This document shows positions 1 through 7,861 of a DNA stretch of 64,000 nucleotides, piece by piece (the first letter of the stretch is position 1; each line of letters begins with the position of its first letter). The translations under genes and the position numbers were made by a program. Origin of the DNA: PNKC01 sp038323265 (GTDB lineage Bacteria > Chloroflexota > Dehalococcoidia > Tepidiformales > Tepidiformaceae); the NCBI GenBank assembly GCA_038323265.1, contig JBBQGT010000001.1:1-64000 (forward strand), read 5' to 3'. The notes beneath the pieces were generated by a model. That model was not told the DNA's origin, made no database searches, and worked only from the letters and a program-made list of their open reading frames with translations.

Positions 1-7
1 TTTAGCA

Positions 8-427
8 ATGAGCAGCACGATGGACGCCCTGGTCCACGTCCCCATGTTCCGCGACCTCAACAAGAAGGCACTTGAGCGACTGGAGCGGATCGCTCGCCAA
101 CGCACTTTCAACACGGGCGATGTGATCGTGAAGGAGGGCGATGAGGGCGTTGGTTTCTTTTTGATCTCGTCCGGCAAGGTAGCGATCACGAAGGAAGGGC
201 ATGAACTTAGCACGCTCGGCGTGAACGAGTTCTTCGGCGAAATGGCCCTTTTGGACAACTATCGGCGGAGCGCGACGGTGACTGCCACGGAGCCAACGAA
301 GTGCCTGGCCATGCTGCGTTCGGACTTTATCGCTGAGCTGCGTTCGAACGCCGACCTCGGGGTCGAGATGCTGGTGCTGATGAGCCGTCGCGTGCGCGAC
401 GCGGACGAGCGACTGGCGCACGATTAA
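8..427 (+). CDS. Cyclic-nucleotide-binding domain protein, single domain
   Basis: A 139-residue protein made almost entirely of one CAP_ED-type cyclic-nucleotide-binding fold. The phosphate-binding cassette is visible as FGEMALLDNYRRSATVTA (about residues 77-94), with the expected Gly-Glu and the Arg-Ser-Ala that hold the nucleotide phosphate in this family. The protein stops after the C-terminal helix, with no winged helix, channel or kinase domain. It is therefore not a Crp-type regulator and more likely acts as a stand-alone sensory subunit or protein partner. Whether it binds cAMP, another nucleotide or nothing is unknown. Only seven bases precede the ATG, so its ribosome site and any operon partner upstream lie outside the window. 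Its reading frame closes cleanly before the convergent DUF3052 gene. Confidence 0.85.
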   Translation: MSSTMDALVHVPMFRDLNKKALERLERIARQRTFNTGDVIVKEGDEGVGFFLISSGKVAITKEGHELSTLGVNEFFGEMALLDNYRRSATVTATEPTKCLAMLRSDFIAELRSNADLGVEMLVLMSRRVRDADERLAHD

Positions 428-433
428 TTTCGG

Positions 434-858
434 TTAGTGCTTCGGCTGCTTCGGCGGCCGATCGGTTCGGCGGTAGACGAAGCGCATGCCGGACCAACGT
501 TCGTCTACGGCGCATACTTTGTTATCCACGAGGCCGGCGGCGAGGCCGATTTCCCGAACGCTGTTTCGTTGACGGACATCGGGGCGCCGCGTTGCTTCTT
601 GGGCCAGGCCACCCAGGGGCCGCCCGTGTAGGAGAGCAGCGGCCTGAGCTCCGCGAACCGGTCCGTTAGGGCCTCAAGCGTCGTGATGAAGCAGACGATG
701 ACGTCGATGGCGGCGGCTGGTGGTTCGACGAGGTGGACGCCTGCCGGCAGGTCGCCGAGGGTGGCGATGAAGCCAACGGGAGGGTCGACGAGGGCGACGC
801 TCGATGCGTCCTTGATGCCGAGCTTCCTCGGCAAAGGAGTAGCGGAGTAGCCAGCCAT
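434..858 (-). pseudogene. DUF3052-family protein gene with a single-base frameshift
   Basis: The first part reads MAGYSATPLPRKLGIKDA and continues as a recognisable DUF3052 protein, with an SPxPP-like nucleotide motif replaced by the usual VDPPVGF region. The frame breaks near 553-567 after VNET. In the next frame the family's C-terminus continues without interruption as VREIGLAAGLVDNKVCAVDE, then WSGMRFVYR, to a TAA at 434-436. One inserted base would restore a protein of about 141 residues; as read, the protein ends early at 505. The start is ATG 858 (GGAG eight bases upstream) or GTG 861. Function is unknown; the family is small and cytoplasmic. The break could be a true mutation or an assembly error, because both halves retain family-like sequence with no other damage. 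Confidence 0.75.
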
Positions 859-957
859 CACTTGGACTCCTGCCTAATGGGCTGCGCGCGATGCAGACCC
901 GAGTGGGGCTTGCGCAACGCTTGTGGTGGCGCATCCTAACGCCTGACGAGGTGTGTG

Positions 958-1809
958 ATGGCGAAAGTGTCGCGCGCGGTTTTGATTACGGGTTGTTCGA
1001 CTGGGATTGGGCGGGCGACTGCTGAGCGGATGGCGAAGAACGGCTGGACGGTCTACGCGACCGCCCGGCGGATTGAAACGATCGCCGACCTGGAGGCGAA
1101 GGGCTGCAAACTGTTGTCGCTCGATGTCTGCGATGCTGCGTCGATGCAGTTGGCGGTAGCCACGATCGAGGAGGCGGAAGGAGCGGTGGGCGTATTGGTG
1201 AACAACGCCGGCTACGGGCAGCATGGGGCCATCGAAGAGGTATCGATCGAGGACGTGCGAAGGCAGTTTGAAACGAACGTCTTTGGGCTGCTTGAGTTGA
1301 CGAAACTGGTGCTGCCGGGGATGCGTGCACAGGGCTGGGGGCGGGTGATCAACGTCGGTTCGATGGGCGGCAAGCTGACCTTTCCGGGCGGCGGGATTTA
1401 CCACGCCTCGAAGTATGCGGTGGAGGCGATCAGCGATGCCTTGCGGTTCGAAGTGCGGGGGTTCGGCATCAAAGTCAGCCTGATCGAGCCCGGCCTCATC
1501 CGCACGGAGTGGGGCGACACGGCGATCGAAAGCATCGGCGAGGACAACTCTGGACCCTACGGCCAGTTCAACCACGCGGTGGCGGCGAACGTGGCGAGCG
1601 CGTACTCAGGTCGGCTTTCGAGGCTTTCACGAGGGCCGGAGGCCGTGGCGGCGGCGATTGAGAAGGCCGCGAAATCGCGGAGGCCGCGCACTCGCTACGC
1701 CGTTGCTCCGAGCGCCACGTTGCTGATGAAGACGCGACGCTGGCTGCCGGATTCTGCGTGGGATGCCATGCTTCGACGGCAGTACCCCACTCCGCGCAAG
1801 AGCGAATAG
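958..1809 (+). CDS. Short-chain dehydrogenase/reductase (classical SDR)
   Basis: A 283-residue NAD(P)-dependent oxidoreductase. The nucleotide-binding motif TGCSTGIG lies near the N-terminus (about residues 11-18), followed by NNAG at about residue 82 and the catalytic YHASK Tyr-x3-Lys pair, with a Ser in the preceding strand (NVGSMGG). The C-terminal part is longer than in 250-residue SDRs and resembles the group that acts on retinol, steroid or long aliphatic alcohols, but the substrate cannot be read from sequence. The ATG at 958 is chosen over GTG 955 because it keeps better spacing from the GACGAGG purine tract. It stands alone, 140 bases ahead of an acyl-CoA dehydrogenase. Confidence 0.88.
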   Translation: MAKVSRAVLITGCSTGIGRATAERMAKNGWTVYATARRIETIADLEAKGCKLLSLDVCDAASMQLAVATIEEAEGAVGVLVNNAGYGQHGAIEEVSIEDVRRQFETNVFGLLELTKLVLPGMRAQGWGRVINVGSMGGKLTFPGGGIYHASKYAVEAISDALRFEVRGFGIKVSLIEPGLIRTEWGDTAIESIGEDNSGPYGQFNHAVAANVASAYSGRLSRLSRGPEAVAAAIEKAAKSRRPRTRYAVAPSATLLMKTRRWLPDSAWDAMLRRQYPTPRKSE

Positions 1810-1951
1810 GCTCCGGCGGGCGGCGGCGGGCTCACAGGGGCGCGCCGCGCCGGGACCGTATAAAGTCGCAGGGTACGTTTCGCAGGCAGCGCGGAGGTTT
1901 CGCCCGCTCGCGCCGCGAAGATCACTGAGGAAAAAACGAAGGAGTCGCAGC

Positions 1952-3220
1952 ATGCCCTACGAATTCACCGAGGCCGGTGTAGCCCGCCAGGCCGAAATCA
2001 AGAGCTTCATGAATGACCACATCTATCCGAACGAGACGGAGTACTACCGCCAGTACCACGAGGGCGGCGACCATTCGTACCCGCCGATCCTCGACGAACT
2101 GAAGGCCCAGGCCCGAAAGCGCGGCCTCTGGAACCTTTTTCTCCCGCACCTCCGCGAGGGTGACCCGGGGACGAAGCTTTCGAACCTGGATTACGCGCCG
2201 ATCTCCGAGCAGTTGGGCAAAGTGCCGTTCTCATCGGAGGTGTTGAACTGTAACGCCCCGGACACGGGGAACATGGAGATTTTGAACCTCTACGGCAACG
2301 AGGCGATCCGGCGGGACTGGCTGACGCCATTGCTGAACGGTGAAATCCGTTCAGCGTTCGCGATGACGGAGCCGGCTGTCGGTTCGTCGGACGCCACGAA
2401 CATTTCGCTGAGCATCGTCAAGGACGGCGACGATTACGTGCTAAACGGTCGCAAGTGGTTCACCTCTGGGATCATGGCGCCGCGCTGCAAGGTGATGATT
2501 GTGATGGGGAAGACGGACCCAAGCGCGGCTCGCCACCGGCAGCAGTCGATGATCGTGGTGCCGAAGAACACGCCGGGCGTGACGGTCGAACGTTCGCTGA
2601 CGGTGTTCGGCAACGAGGACCGCGGCGGACACGGGCAGGTGCTGTTCGAAAACGCGCGGGTGCCAGCAGACCATCTGCTGGGCGAAGAGGGCGGCGGCTT
2701 TGCGATTTCGCAGGCACGCCTTGGGCCAGGGCGTATTCACCACTGCATGCGCACCATCGGGGTTGCTGAGCGGGCACTGGAGCTGATGATCAAGCGGGCG
2801 ATGAGCCGCTCGACGTTTGGCTCGTTGGTGGCGCAGAAGGGGCTCATCCAGGACTGGATTGCGGAGTCGCGCATCGAAATCGACATGGCGCGCGAGTACG
2901 TGCTCCGCACTGCGCACCTGATGGACACGGTGGGCAACAAGGAAGCGGCGACAGAGATCTCGGGCATCAAGGTGGCGGTGCCGAATATGGCGCTGAAGGT
3001 CATCGACCGGGCGATCCAGGTGCACGGCGCGGGCGGCGTGACGCAGGACTTCCCGCTGGCCTACATGTGGGTACACGCGCGCACGCTGCGCCTCGCTGAC
3101 GGCCCGGACGAAGTGCACAAGATGACGATCGCTCGCCGCGAACTGAAGAAGTACGACCCGAACTTCAAGATGACGCCGTCTGGCGGGGATAGCGACCCGC
3201 AGGTGTTCATGCGCCCGTAG
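1952..3220 (+). CDS. Acyl-CoA dehydrogenase (ACAD10/11-like)
   Basis: A 422-residue FAD-dependent acyl-CoA dehydrogenase that introduces the alpha-beta double bond into an acyl-CoA. Visible family features are the N-terminal helical domain, the FAD/substrate motif FAMTEPAVGSSDATN (about residues 135-149), WFTSG in the beta domain, and the C-terminal helical domain with GVAERALEL and QVHGAGGVTQDFPLA. The last motif resembles the long ACAD10/11 and FadE groups, which often take branched or long-chain substrates. An in-frame opening extends upstream, but ATG 1952 follows a strong GAAGGAG ribosome site, so the upstream part is not counted. It is followed by a strong hairpin terminator. Confidence 0.93.
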   Translation: MPYEFTEAGVARQAEIKSFMNDHIYPNETEYYRQYHEGGDHSYPPILDELKAQARKRGLWNLFLPHLREGDPGTKLSNLDYAPISEQLGKVPFSSEVLNCNAPDTGNMEILNLYGNEAIRRDWLTPLLNGEIRSAFAMTEPAVGSSDATNISLSIVKDGDDYVLNGRKWFTSGIMAPRCKVMIVMGKTDPSAARHRQQSMIVVPKNTPGVTVERSLTVFGNEDRGGHGQVLFENARVPADHLLGEEGGGFAISQARLGPGRIHHCMRTIGVAERALELMIKRAMSRSTFGSLVAQKGLIQDWIAESRIEIDMAREYVLRTAHLMDTVGNKEAATEISGIKVAVPNMALKVIDRAIQVHGAGGVTQDFPLAYMWVHARTLRLADGPDEVHKMTIARRELKKYDPNFKMTPSGGDSDPQVFMRP

Positions 3221-3235
3221 TTGGGGCCGGGTTCG

Positions 3236-3275
3236 ACAATGAGAGGCGGTGCAGGAGTGCACCGCCTCTCATTGT
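3236..3275. terminator. Perfect 18-bp hairpin between convergent genes
   Basis: Two perfectly complementary 18-base arms (3236-3253 and 3258-3275) flank a GGAG loop. The hairpin sits between the ends of the plus-strand acyl-CoA dehydrogenase and the minus-strand enoyl-CoA hydratase, so it can serve both. The downstream T tract is short (TTCTT) on the plus strand and absent on the minus strand. Confidence 0.85.
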
Positions 3276-3283
3276 TCTTGGGA

Positions 3284-4159
3284 CTAGCGCTTGTAGGGGC
3301 CGTCGCGCCATTCGAGGGCGCCCTTGAGACCGGTGCCCGCTTCGTTTGATTCGCGCACTTTGTCCTGCCAGGCGTAGCTGTGGCCGGTGAACTGAGCGGC
3401 GGCGTCGAGGTCGGTTGAGGTGCGGACGGACGAGTAGATGCCCATGTTTTCGTAGAAGCGGTTCATGTTCAGCTTGAGCATCGCCAGGTGGTCGGCCGAG
3501 ATGTTGGCGACGCGGTCCGCGAGGGCGGTGGTGCGCTCTTCGAGCTCATCCTTGGGGTAGCTGTAGTTGACCATGCCGATGCGTTCCGCTTCGGCGCCGG
3601 TGACGTTGTCGCCGGTGTAGTAGAGCTCCTTGGCTTTGCGCATGCCGATGACGAGCGGCCAGATCACGCCGGTGCGGCTGGTGCCGAGGCCACGTAGGCC
3701 GGGGTGGCCGAGCTGGGCATCGTCGGCGGCGGTCACGAGGTCGGCCATCATGGCCAGTTCGCAGCCGCCGGCGAGGCAGTAGCCGTGGACCTGGGCGATG
3801 GTGACCTTGGCCATGTTCCAGAAGTACATGTGGATATCGGTGATCTGCTGCATACCGGTGCGAATGCCCATGAGGAGCGGGCGGCGCTGTTCATCGGCGC
3901 GCTTGTAGCGGCGGACTACGCCATCGGCGCCGCCGCGGGAGGGTGTGAGGTCGTAGCCGGCGCTGAAGGTGCGGCCGGCGCCTTTGACGATGATGACGCG
4001 GCAGGAATCGTCCGCTTCGAAGTCGTGGAGGGCTTCCCAGAATTCGAAAAGCAGCTCCTGGCTGAGGGTGTTCATCTTTTCCGGGCGGTTGAGGGTGATG
4101 CGGCCGACGCGGCCATCGGTGCCGACACGGTCGAGTTTGAGATGTTCAAAGGTACTCAT
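3284..4159 (-). CDS. Enoyl-CoA hydratase/isomerase family protein
   Basis: A 291-residue crotonase-fold protein. It begins MSTFEHLKLDRV and carries the usual oxyanion-hole segments: AGRTFSAGYDL (first) and VHGYCLAGGCELAMMADL (second), where the backbone amides bind the thioester carbonyl. GHPGLRGLGTSR follows in place of the usual FGxPE region, so the second catalytic Glu is not obvious; the enzyme may be an isomerase, hydrolase or atypical hydratase rather than a standard EchA. A TACAAT hexamer lies exactly 7 bases upstream of the ATG (4167-4172), implying a leaderless transcript. Convergent with the acyl-CoA dehydrogenase, which belongs to the same pathway class. Confidence 0.88.
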   Translation of the reverse strand: MSTFEHLKLDRVGTDGRVGRITLNRPEKMNTLSQELLFEFWEALHDFEADDSCRVIIVKGAGRTFSAGYDLTPSRGGADGVVRRYKRADEQRRPLLMGIRTGMQQITDIHMYFWNMAKVTIAQVHGYCLAGGCELAMMADLVTAADDAQLGHPGLRGLGTSRTGVIWPLVIGMRKAKELYYTGDNVTGAEAERIGMVNYSYPKDELEERTTALADRVANISADHLAMLKLNMNRFYENMGIYSSVRTSTDLDAAAQFTGHSYAWQDKVRESNEAGTGLKGALEWRDGPYKR

Positions 4160-4166
4160 GCGCGGG

Positions 4167-4172
4167 ATTGTA
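4167..4172 (-). promoter_or_regulatory. -10-like TACAAT of the enoyl-CoA hydratase gene
   Basis: TACAAT on the minus strand is separated from the ATG by 7 bases, so transcription would start at or next to the start codon. No convincing -35 element was seen. Confidence 0.6.
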
Positions 4173-4295
4173 CGCCGCGTGTCGGCGTGTCGGAGTGGGC
4201 GCACCAACGGCGTTGGGCGCTGGGCTGCTGGTAGGCGCCCGCGGGCAGACGCATAGCGCCTTTGTGGGCGGCTTTGCGCGTTGCCCTTCGCTCTC

Positions 4296-4301
4296 TACGC
4301 T
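4296..4301 (+). promoter_or_regulatory. -10-like TACGCT of the ABC-2 permease gene
   Basis: TACGCT followed by 7 bases and then GTG 4309. This supports that GTG as a leaderless start, since neither it nor the later ATG 4351 has a well-placed ribosome site. Confidence 0.5.
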
Positions 4302-4308
4302 GCTGGCA

Positions 4309-5088
4309 GTGACGACACTTGCGCGCGGCCACCGGAGTACTCGCAGCGGGATGGAACTGCTGACGGCATTGACGAGCCGTGATCTGCGGCTGCGCTACCA
4401 GGGGAGCCTGTTGGGCTGGGCGTGGTCGCTTATCCGGCCGTTCGCGCTGGGGCTGGTACTTACGTTCGCATTGGGGAAGGTGCTGGGGACGGGGATCACG
4501 GCCGTCTTTCTGCTCACCGGCCTGTTCCCGTGGTTCTGGTTCCAGGGGTCCGTGCAGGGCGCGGCGACGACTTTTGTGGGGAACGGAGGGCTGTTGAAGA
4601 AGGTGCGCTTTCCGCGGGCGGTGCTGCCGTTGAGCGTGGTGATGGGCAACACTTTGCAGTTCGTCTTTGCGCTGCCGGTGGTGGCGGGGTTCCTCATTTT
4701 TAGCGGGCACAACCCGGCGTGGAGTTGGCTGCCGGGCATCCCATTGTTGTTCGTACTCCAACTGGCGCTGACGGCGGGAGTTTCGCTGATTGTAGCGAGC
4801 ATCACTGTGTTCTTTCGCGACCTGGAGCACATCCTCGAAGTACTGCTGAACTTGCTGTTCTACGCGACGCCGATCATCTACTCGGCGGACAAGATCCCGT
4901 CGGGTTACGAGTGGATCCTGTGGATTAACCCCCTGGCGCCGCTGTTCGAAGGGTGGCGGGCGGTGCTGGTGGACGGCGGTTGGCCGGGGCGCGACCTGCT
5001 GGCAAGCGCCGGGTTTTCCTTTGTGGCGGTCCTGCTTGGGTGGGTGATCTTCCGGCGCCTGGAGGACTCGTTTGCCGATGTTGTGTGA
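4309..5088 (+). CDS. ABC-2 type polysaccharide exporter permease (Wzm/TagG-like)
   Basis: A 259-residue integral membrane protein with about six hydrophobic segments. The N-terminal amphipathic stretch ELLTALTSRDLRLRYQGS followed by LGWAWSLIRP is characteristic of permeases that export O-antigen, teichoic acid or capsule with an ATPase partner. The segment FFRDLEHILEVLLNLLFYAT is the conserved loop near the C-terminal half. No ATP-binding subunit (Wzt/TagH) is present nearby; the next gene, 30 bases on, is a glycosyltransferase, so the pair probably contributes to a surface glycan whose remaining genes lie elsewhere. The start GTG 4309 is favoured by the TACGCT element; ATG 4351 would give 245 residues. 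Confidence 0.85.
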   Translation: MTTLARGHRSTRSGMELLTALTSRDLRLRYQGSLLGWAWSLIRPFALGLVLTFALGKVLGTGITAVFLLTGLFPWFWFQGSVQGAATTFVGNGGLLKKVRFPRAVLPLSVVMGNTLQFVFALPVVAGFLIFSGHNPAWSWLPGIPLLFVLQLALTAGVSLIVASITVFFRDLEHILEVLLNLLFYATPIIYSADKIPSGYEWILWINPLAPLFEGWRAVLVDGGWPGRDLLASAGFSFVAVLLGWVIFRRLEDSFADVV

Positions 5089-5118
5089 GCGGAGCGCGGC
5101 AGGCGGGCCGGCAACGGC

Positions 5119-6027
5119 GTGAGCGAGCCGCACGTTGCGATCTTGACGGTGACGACGAACGCCGGAGGTCACCTTGGGGCGTATTTCGATGCGCTGGAGC
5201 GAGTGAGCTACAGCAACCTCTCGCTGTGGCTTGTGGACAACGCTTCACTCGATGGTTCGGCGGGGCTGGCTGCGCAACGGGCGCCGAGTGCGACGGTGCT
5301 GGTGAACACTGCGAACCTTGGCTTCACGGGGGCGTGCAACCGCGGGCTGACGGCGATCCTTGAAGACGGCCGCGCGGACTACGTGCTTTTTTTGAACGAC
5401 GACACCGAGGCGCGCCCGGGGTTTCTAGGGCCACTCGTAGCGTTGGCCGGGCCGAGGACGATGGTCGCGCCAGCCACCCTGCTAAAGGACAGCCCGGGCA
5501 GGCTGGACGATTCGGCGGGTGATTTCGACTGGTGGCGCGGCACGTGGAAGACGAAGACGCTGGGCCTGCCAGCGACGGTGGCGGGCAGCTATCCGCACGC
5601 CGTGGAGGTGGCGAACCTTTCGTGTCTGCTCGTGCCCGTCGGCGCGTTCGGAGATGTGGGGCTGCTCGATGACAACTTCTTTGTGTACTACGACGACACA
5701 GACTTCTGCCGGAGGGCGCAGGACCGCGGGTACCAGATCATCCTCGAGCCAGCCTCGCAGGTGGAGCACCGCAAGGGCGCAACTCTCGGCGGGCAGCTTT
5801 CGCCGGTCGGCTGCTACTACCTGACGCGCAACCGTCCGTACCTGATCTGGAAACATGCTGGAGCGGCGCGCTTTGCGGTTTTCGGTGTGTATTTCCTGGG
5901 GACGAGGGTGGCACGCATGGCGTTGTGGGCGCGCGCCGGGCGGTGGGATCTGGTGCGGGCGACGCTTGCCGGGCTGCGAGATTTTGTTCTGCGGAGGATG
6001 GGGACGGGCCGGCCGCCAAAAGGGTGA
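5119..6027 (+). CDS. Glycosyltransferase family 2 (rhamnosyltransferase-like)
   Basis: A 302-residue GT-A-fold enzyme starting at GTG 5119. The N-terminal nucleotide-sugar region VAILTVTTNAGGHL, the WLVDNASLDGS segment and NTANLGFTGACNRGL are typical of the dTDP-rhamnose-using GT2 group. The metal-binding acidic motif appears as FLNDDTEARPGF. The later FFVYYDDTDFCRRAQDRGY contains the conserved DxDxxxR-like acceptor/catalytic block. A hydrophobic basic C-terminus could attach it to the membrane face. It probably adds a sugar to the lipid-linked glycan handled by the permease upstream. The acceptor and sugar are inferred from family only. Confidence 0.88.
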   Translation: MSEPHVAILTVTTNAGGHLGAYFDALERVSYSNLSLWLVDNASLDGSAGLAAQRAPSATVLVNTANLGFTGACNRGLTAILEDGRADYVLFLNDDTEARPGFLGPLVALAGPRTMVAPATLLKDSPGRLDDSAGDFDWWRGTWKTKTLGLPATVAGSYPHAVEVANLSCLLVPVGAFGDVGLLDDNFFVYYDDTDFCRRAQDRGYQIILEPASQVEHRKGATLGGQLSPVGCYYLTRNRPYLIWKHAGAARFAVFGVYFLGTRVARMALWARAGRWDLVRATLAGLRDFVLRRMGTGRPPKG

Positions 6028-6109
6028 CAGAGTTGGCTCTATACAATCTCAATCGGCGATGCTTAGGATTCGGCAGCCTCTGAACGAGGCCGGAGCTGGG
6101 AGCGGTCGA

Positions 6110-7777
6110 ATGGCGGGCGATACAGAGTTTGGATCGTTGCTGCGGTTGTTTCGCATCCGGGCAGCGTTCAAACAGCGGGAGCTAGCGGGAAGCTCAGGGC
6201 TTTCGCCAAGTTCGATCCAATCGTACGAATATGGGCGGAGGCGGCCTGACGCAGCCTCGGTGGTGCAGCTCCGCGCGGCACTGAAACTCGACAACGCGGA
6301 CTACGCGCGGCTGCGGCAGAGCGCCGGCCTGACGGCGCCGGAGAGCGGATTGAAGGCTTCGTTGCTGAAAGCGCGGGGCGCGCCGAATACCGTTTGGGAC
6401 GAGGTGCAGGGCTGCGATTGGATCTCGATGGTCACGAACGAGCGGAAGGAGATTGTCGCCTGGAACCGGCTGGCGAACCGGGTCGGCGAACTGGACCTGG
6501 TGACGCTGACACAGTTCCGCCGAAGTGTGTTGCGGATGGCGGCGACGGAGCATTTCGACCGCCACCTGACGAACTGGGCAGAACTCATTGGGCGGCTGAT
6601 TGGCATGCTCAAGGGCGAAGGCGCGGATATCTCGGCGGGGCCGGCGGCGCTGTACGTCCAGGCGGTGGTCGATAGTATCGGCGCCGAAGATCCACGGTTC
6701 TTGCCGCTCATTTTCGACCTCTTCGTCAATGCGCCGCCCTGGCGGGCCGAACAGCGGAACGTGCACCCGATCAAGTGGCGACTCGACGATGGGACGGAAT
6801 TGGCGTTCTATGGCGTTTTCGGGGACTGGAGCAACTACGACGGTCTGTGGTCCTTCGACTGGCACGCGGCCGACGCCGCGACTGCCCGGTGGGTCAACGC
6901 GGCACTGGCCGACGACGCCACGGATGTGACGCCGCCAGAGCGAATGCCGTTCAACGAGGAGATCCAGAAAGCGCGAGCGGATGCACGCTTCTCGCGCGCC
7001 GAGCTGGCGAAGCGTTCTGGGGTGGCCGAGGCGAGTATTTCAGCTTACGAACGCGGCCGGCGGACGCCCTCGCGCGCCGCGCTGCTGGCCGTTTGCCGGG
7101 CATTGACGATCGATGGCTATACGACGAATCGCTTCCTACGGGAGGCGGGCTTCGAAGAGGAACCGAGCGACTTTGCATGCTGGATGGCTGGCGAGGCGCC
7201 GATCGGTGTGTACAAGGGTATGACCCCGCTTCACGCGACAAGCGCGGCAGCGATCTACGGCGAATCCGACTCTCTGGCGTGGCCGAATGTGGTGCTCGAC
7301 GGCGCGTGTCACGTTGTCCATTCGAACCCGCACGCGCGGCGATTGGTGGACCTCACGAAGTTCAGGGCACTACCGGGGAGGCCGGGGCCGCACCTCATGC
7401 AGTTGATGGTGAGCAAGCAGTTTCGCCAACAGATTGGCAACTGGGCCGAGGTGGCCGGCGTAGTGCTGCCAGGTCGGCTGGAAGCGCAGGTGCTGGGGAA
7501 CACGGGCCAGCAATCGGCATCAAGCATTCGCGCGGTGGCTGAGCATCTGCGCGGGAGCGAGGCTGAGGGCCTGGGCCAACTGTTTGACGTGTGGGCGAAT
7601 TCCCCGGGGTTCGATAGCCTGCGACGTCCGGGCGTGCGGCTTGAATGGCGCACGGGAGAGGGCGAGGACCTGGCCTTCAACATGGTCTTCTGCAGTTGGA
7701 ACGCGTACGACCCGTACAAGGCCATGGACCTGTTCCCGGCGGACGAGGCGACGTTCGGGTGGCTGGGGCGCGAGTGA
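6110..7777 (+). CDS. Tandem-duplicated XRE/MmyB-type transcription regulator
   Basis: A 555-residue protein made of two copies of the same architecture. Copy 1 has an XRE helix-turn-helix at about residues 6-65 (ending SYEYGRRRPD), then an MmyB-like ligand-binding domain at about 101-266. Copy 2 has a second helix-turn-helix at about 282-340 (AYERGRRTPS), then a second ligand-binding domain at about 389-555. Both ligand domains end with the same pattern (ELAFYGVFGDWSNYD and DLAFNMVFCSWNAYD). Typical MmyB-type regulators have a single copy of about 270-290 residues. The ATG at 6110 follows GGGAG with 7-base spacing; in-frame upstream ATG 6059 lacks one. Known members of the fold bind small fatty-acid-like ligands; its target here is unknown. 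Confidence 0.88.
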   Translation: MAGDTEFGSLLRLFRIRAAFKQRELAGSSGLSPSSIQSYEYGRRRPDAASVVQLRAALKLDNADYARLRQSAGLTAPESGLKASLLKARGAPNTVWDEVQGCDWISMVTNERKEIVAWNRLANRVGELDLVTLTQFRRSVLRMAATEHFDRHLTNWAELIGRLIGMLKGEGADISAGPAALYVQAVVDSIGAEDPRFLPLIFDLFVNAPPWRAEQRNVHPIKWRLDDGTELAFYGVFGDWSNYDGLWSFDWHAADAATARWVNAALADDATDVTPPERMPFNEEIQKARADARFSRAELAKRSGVAEASISAYERGRRTPSRAALLAVCRALTIDGYTTNRFLREAGFEEEPSDFACWMAGEAPIGVYKGMTPLHATSAAAIYGESDSLAWPNVVLDGACHVVHSNPHARRLVDLTKFRALPGRPGPHLMQLMVSKQFRQQIGNWAEVAGVVLPGRLEAQVLGNTGQQSASSIRAVAEHLRGSEAEGLGQLFDVWANSPGFDSLRRPGVRLEWRTGEGEDLAFNMVFCSWNAYDPYKAMDLFPADEATFGWLGRE

Positions 7778-7861
7778 GCGGTGGGCGTGGACAACGTTCT
7801 TGGCAAAGGCACCGGTCCGGGAGCAACGCGCTCCCCGACTGGTCGCGGCTGTTTCGGGCCG

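Noticed and set aside
4156..5172. Minus-strand open frame opposite the ABC permease
   Set aside because: No hydrophobic or domain pattern; Gln/His/Arg-rich shadow.
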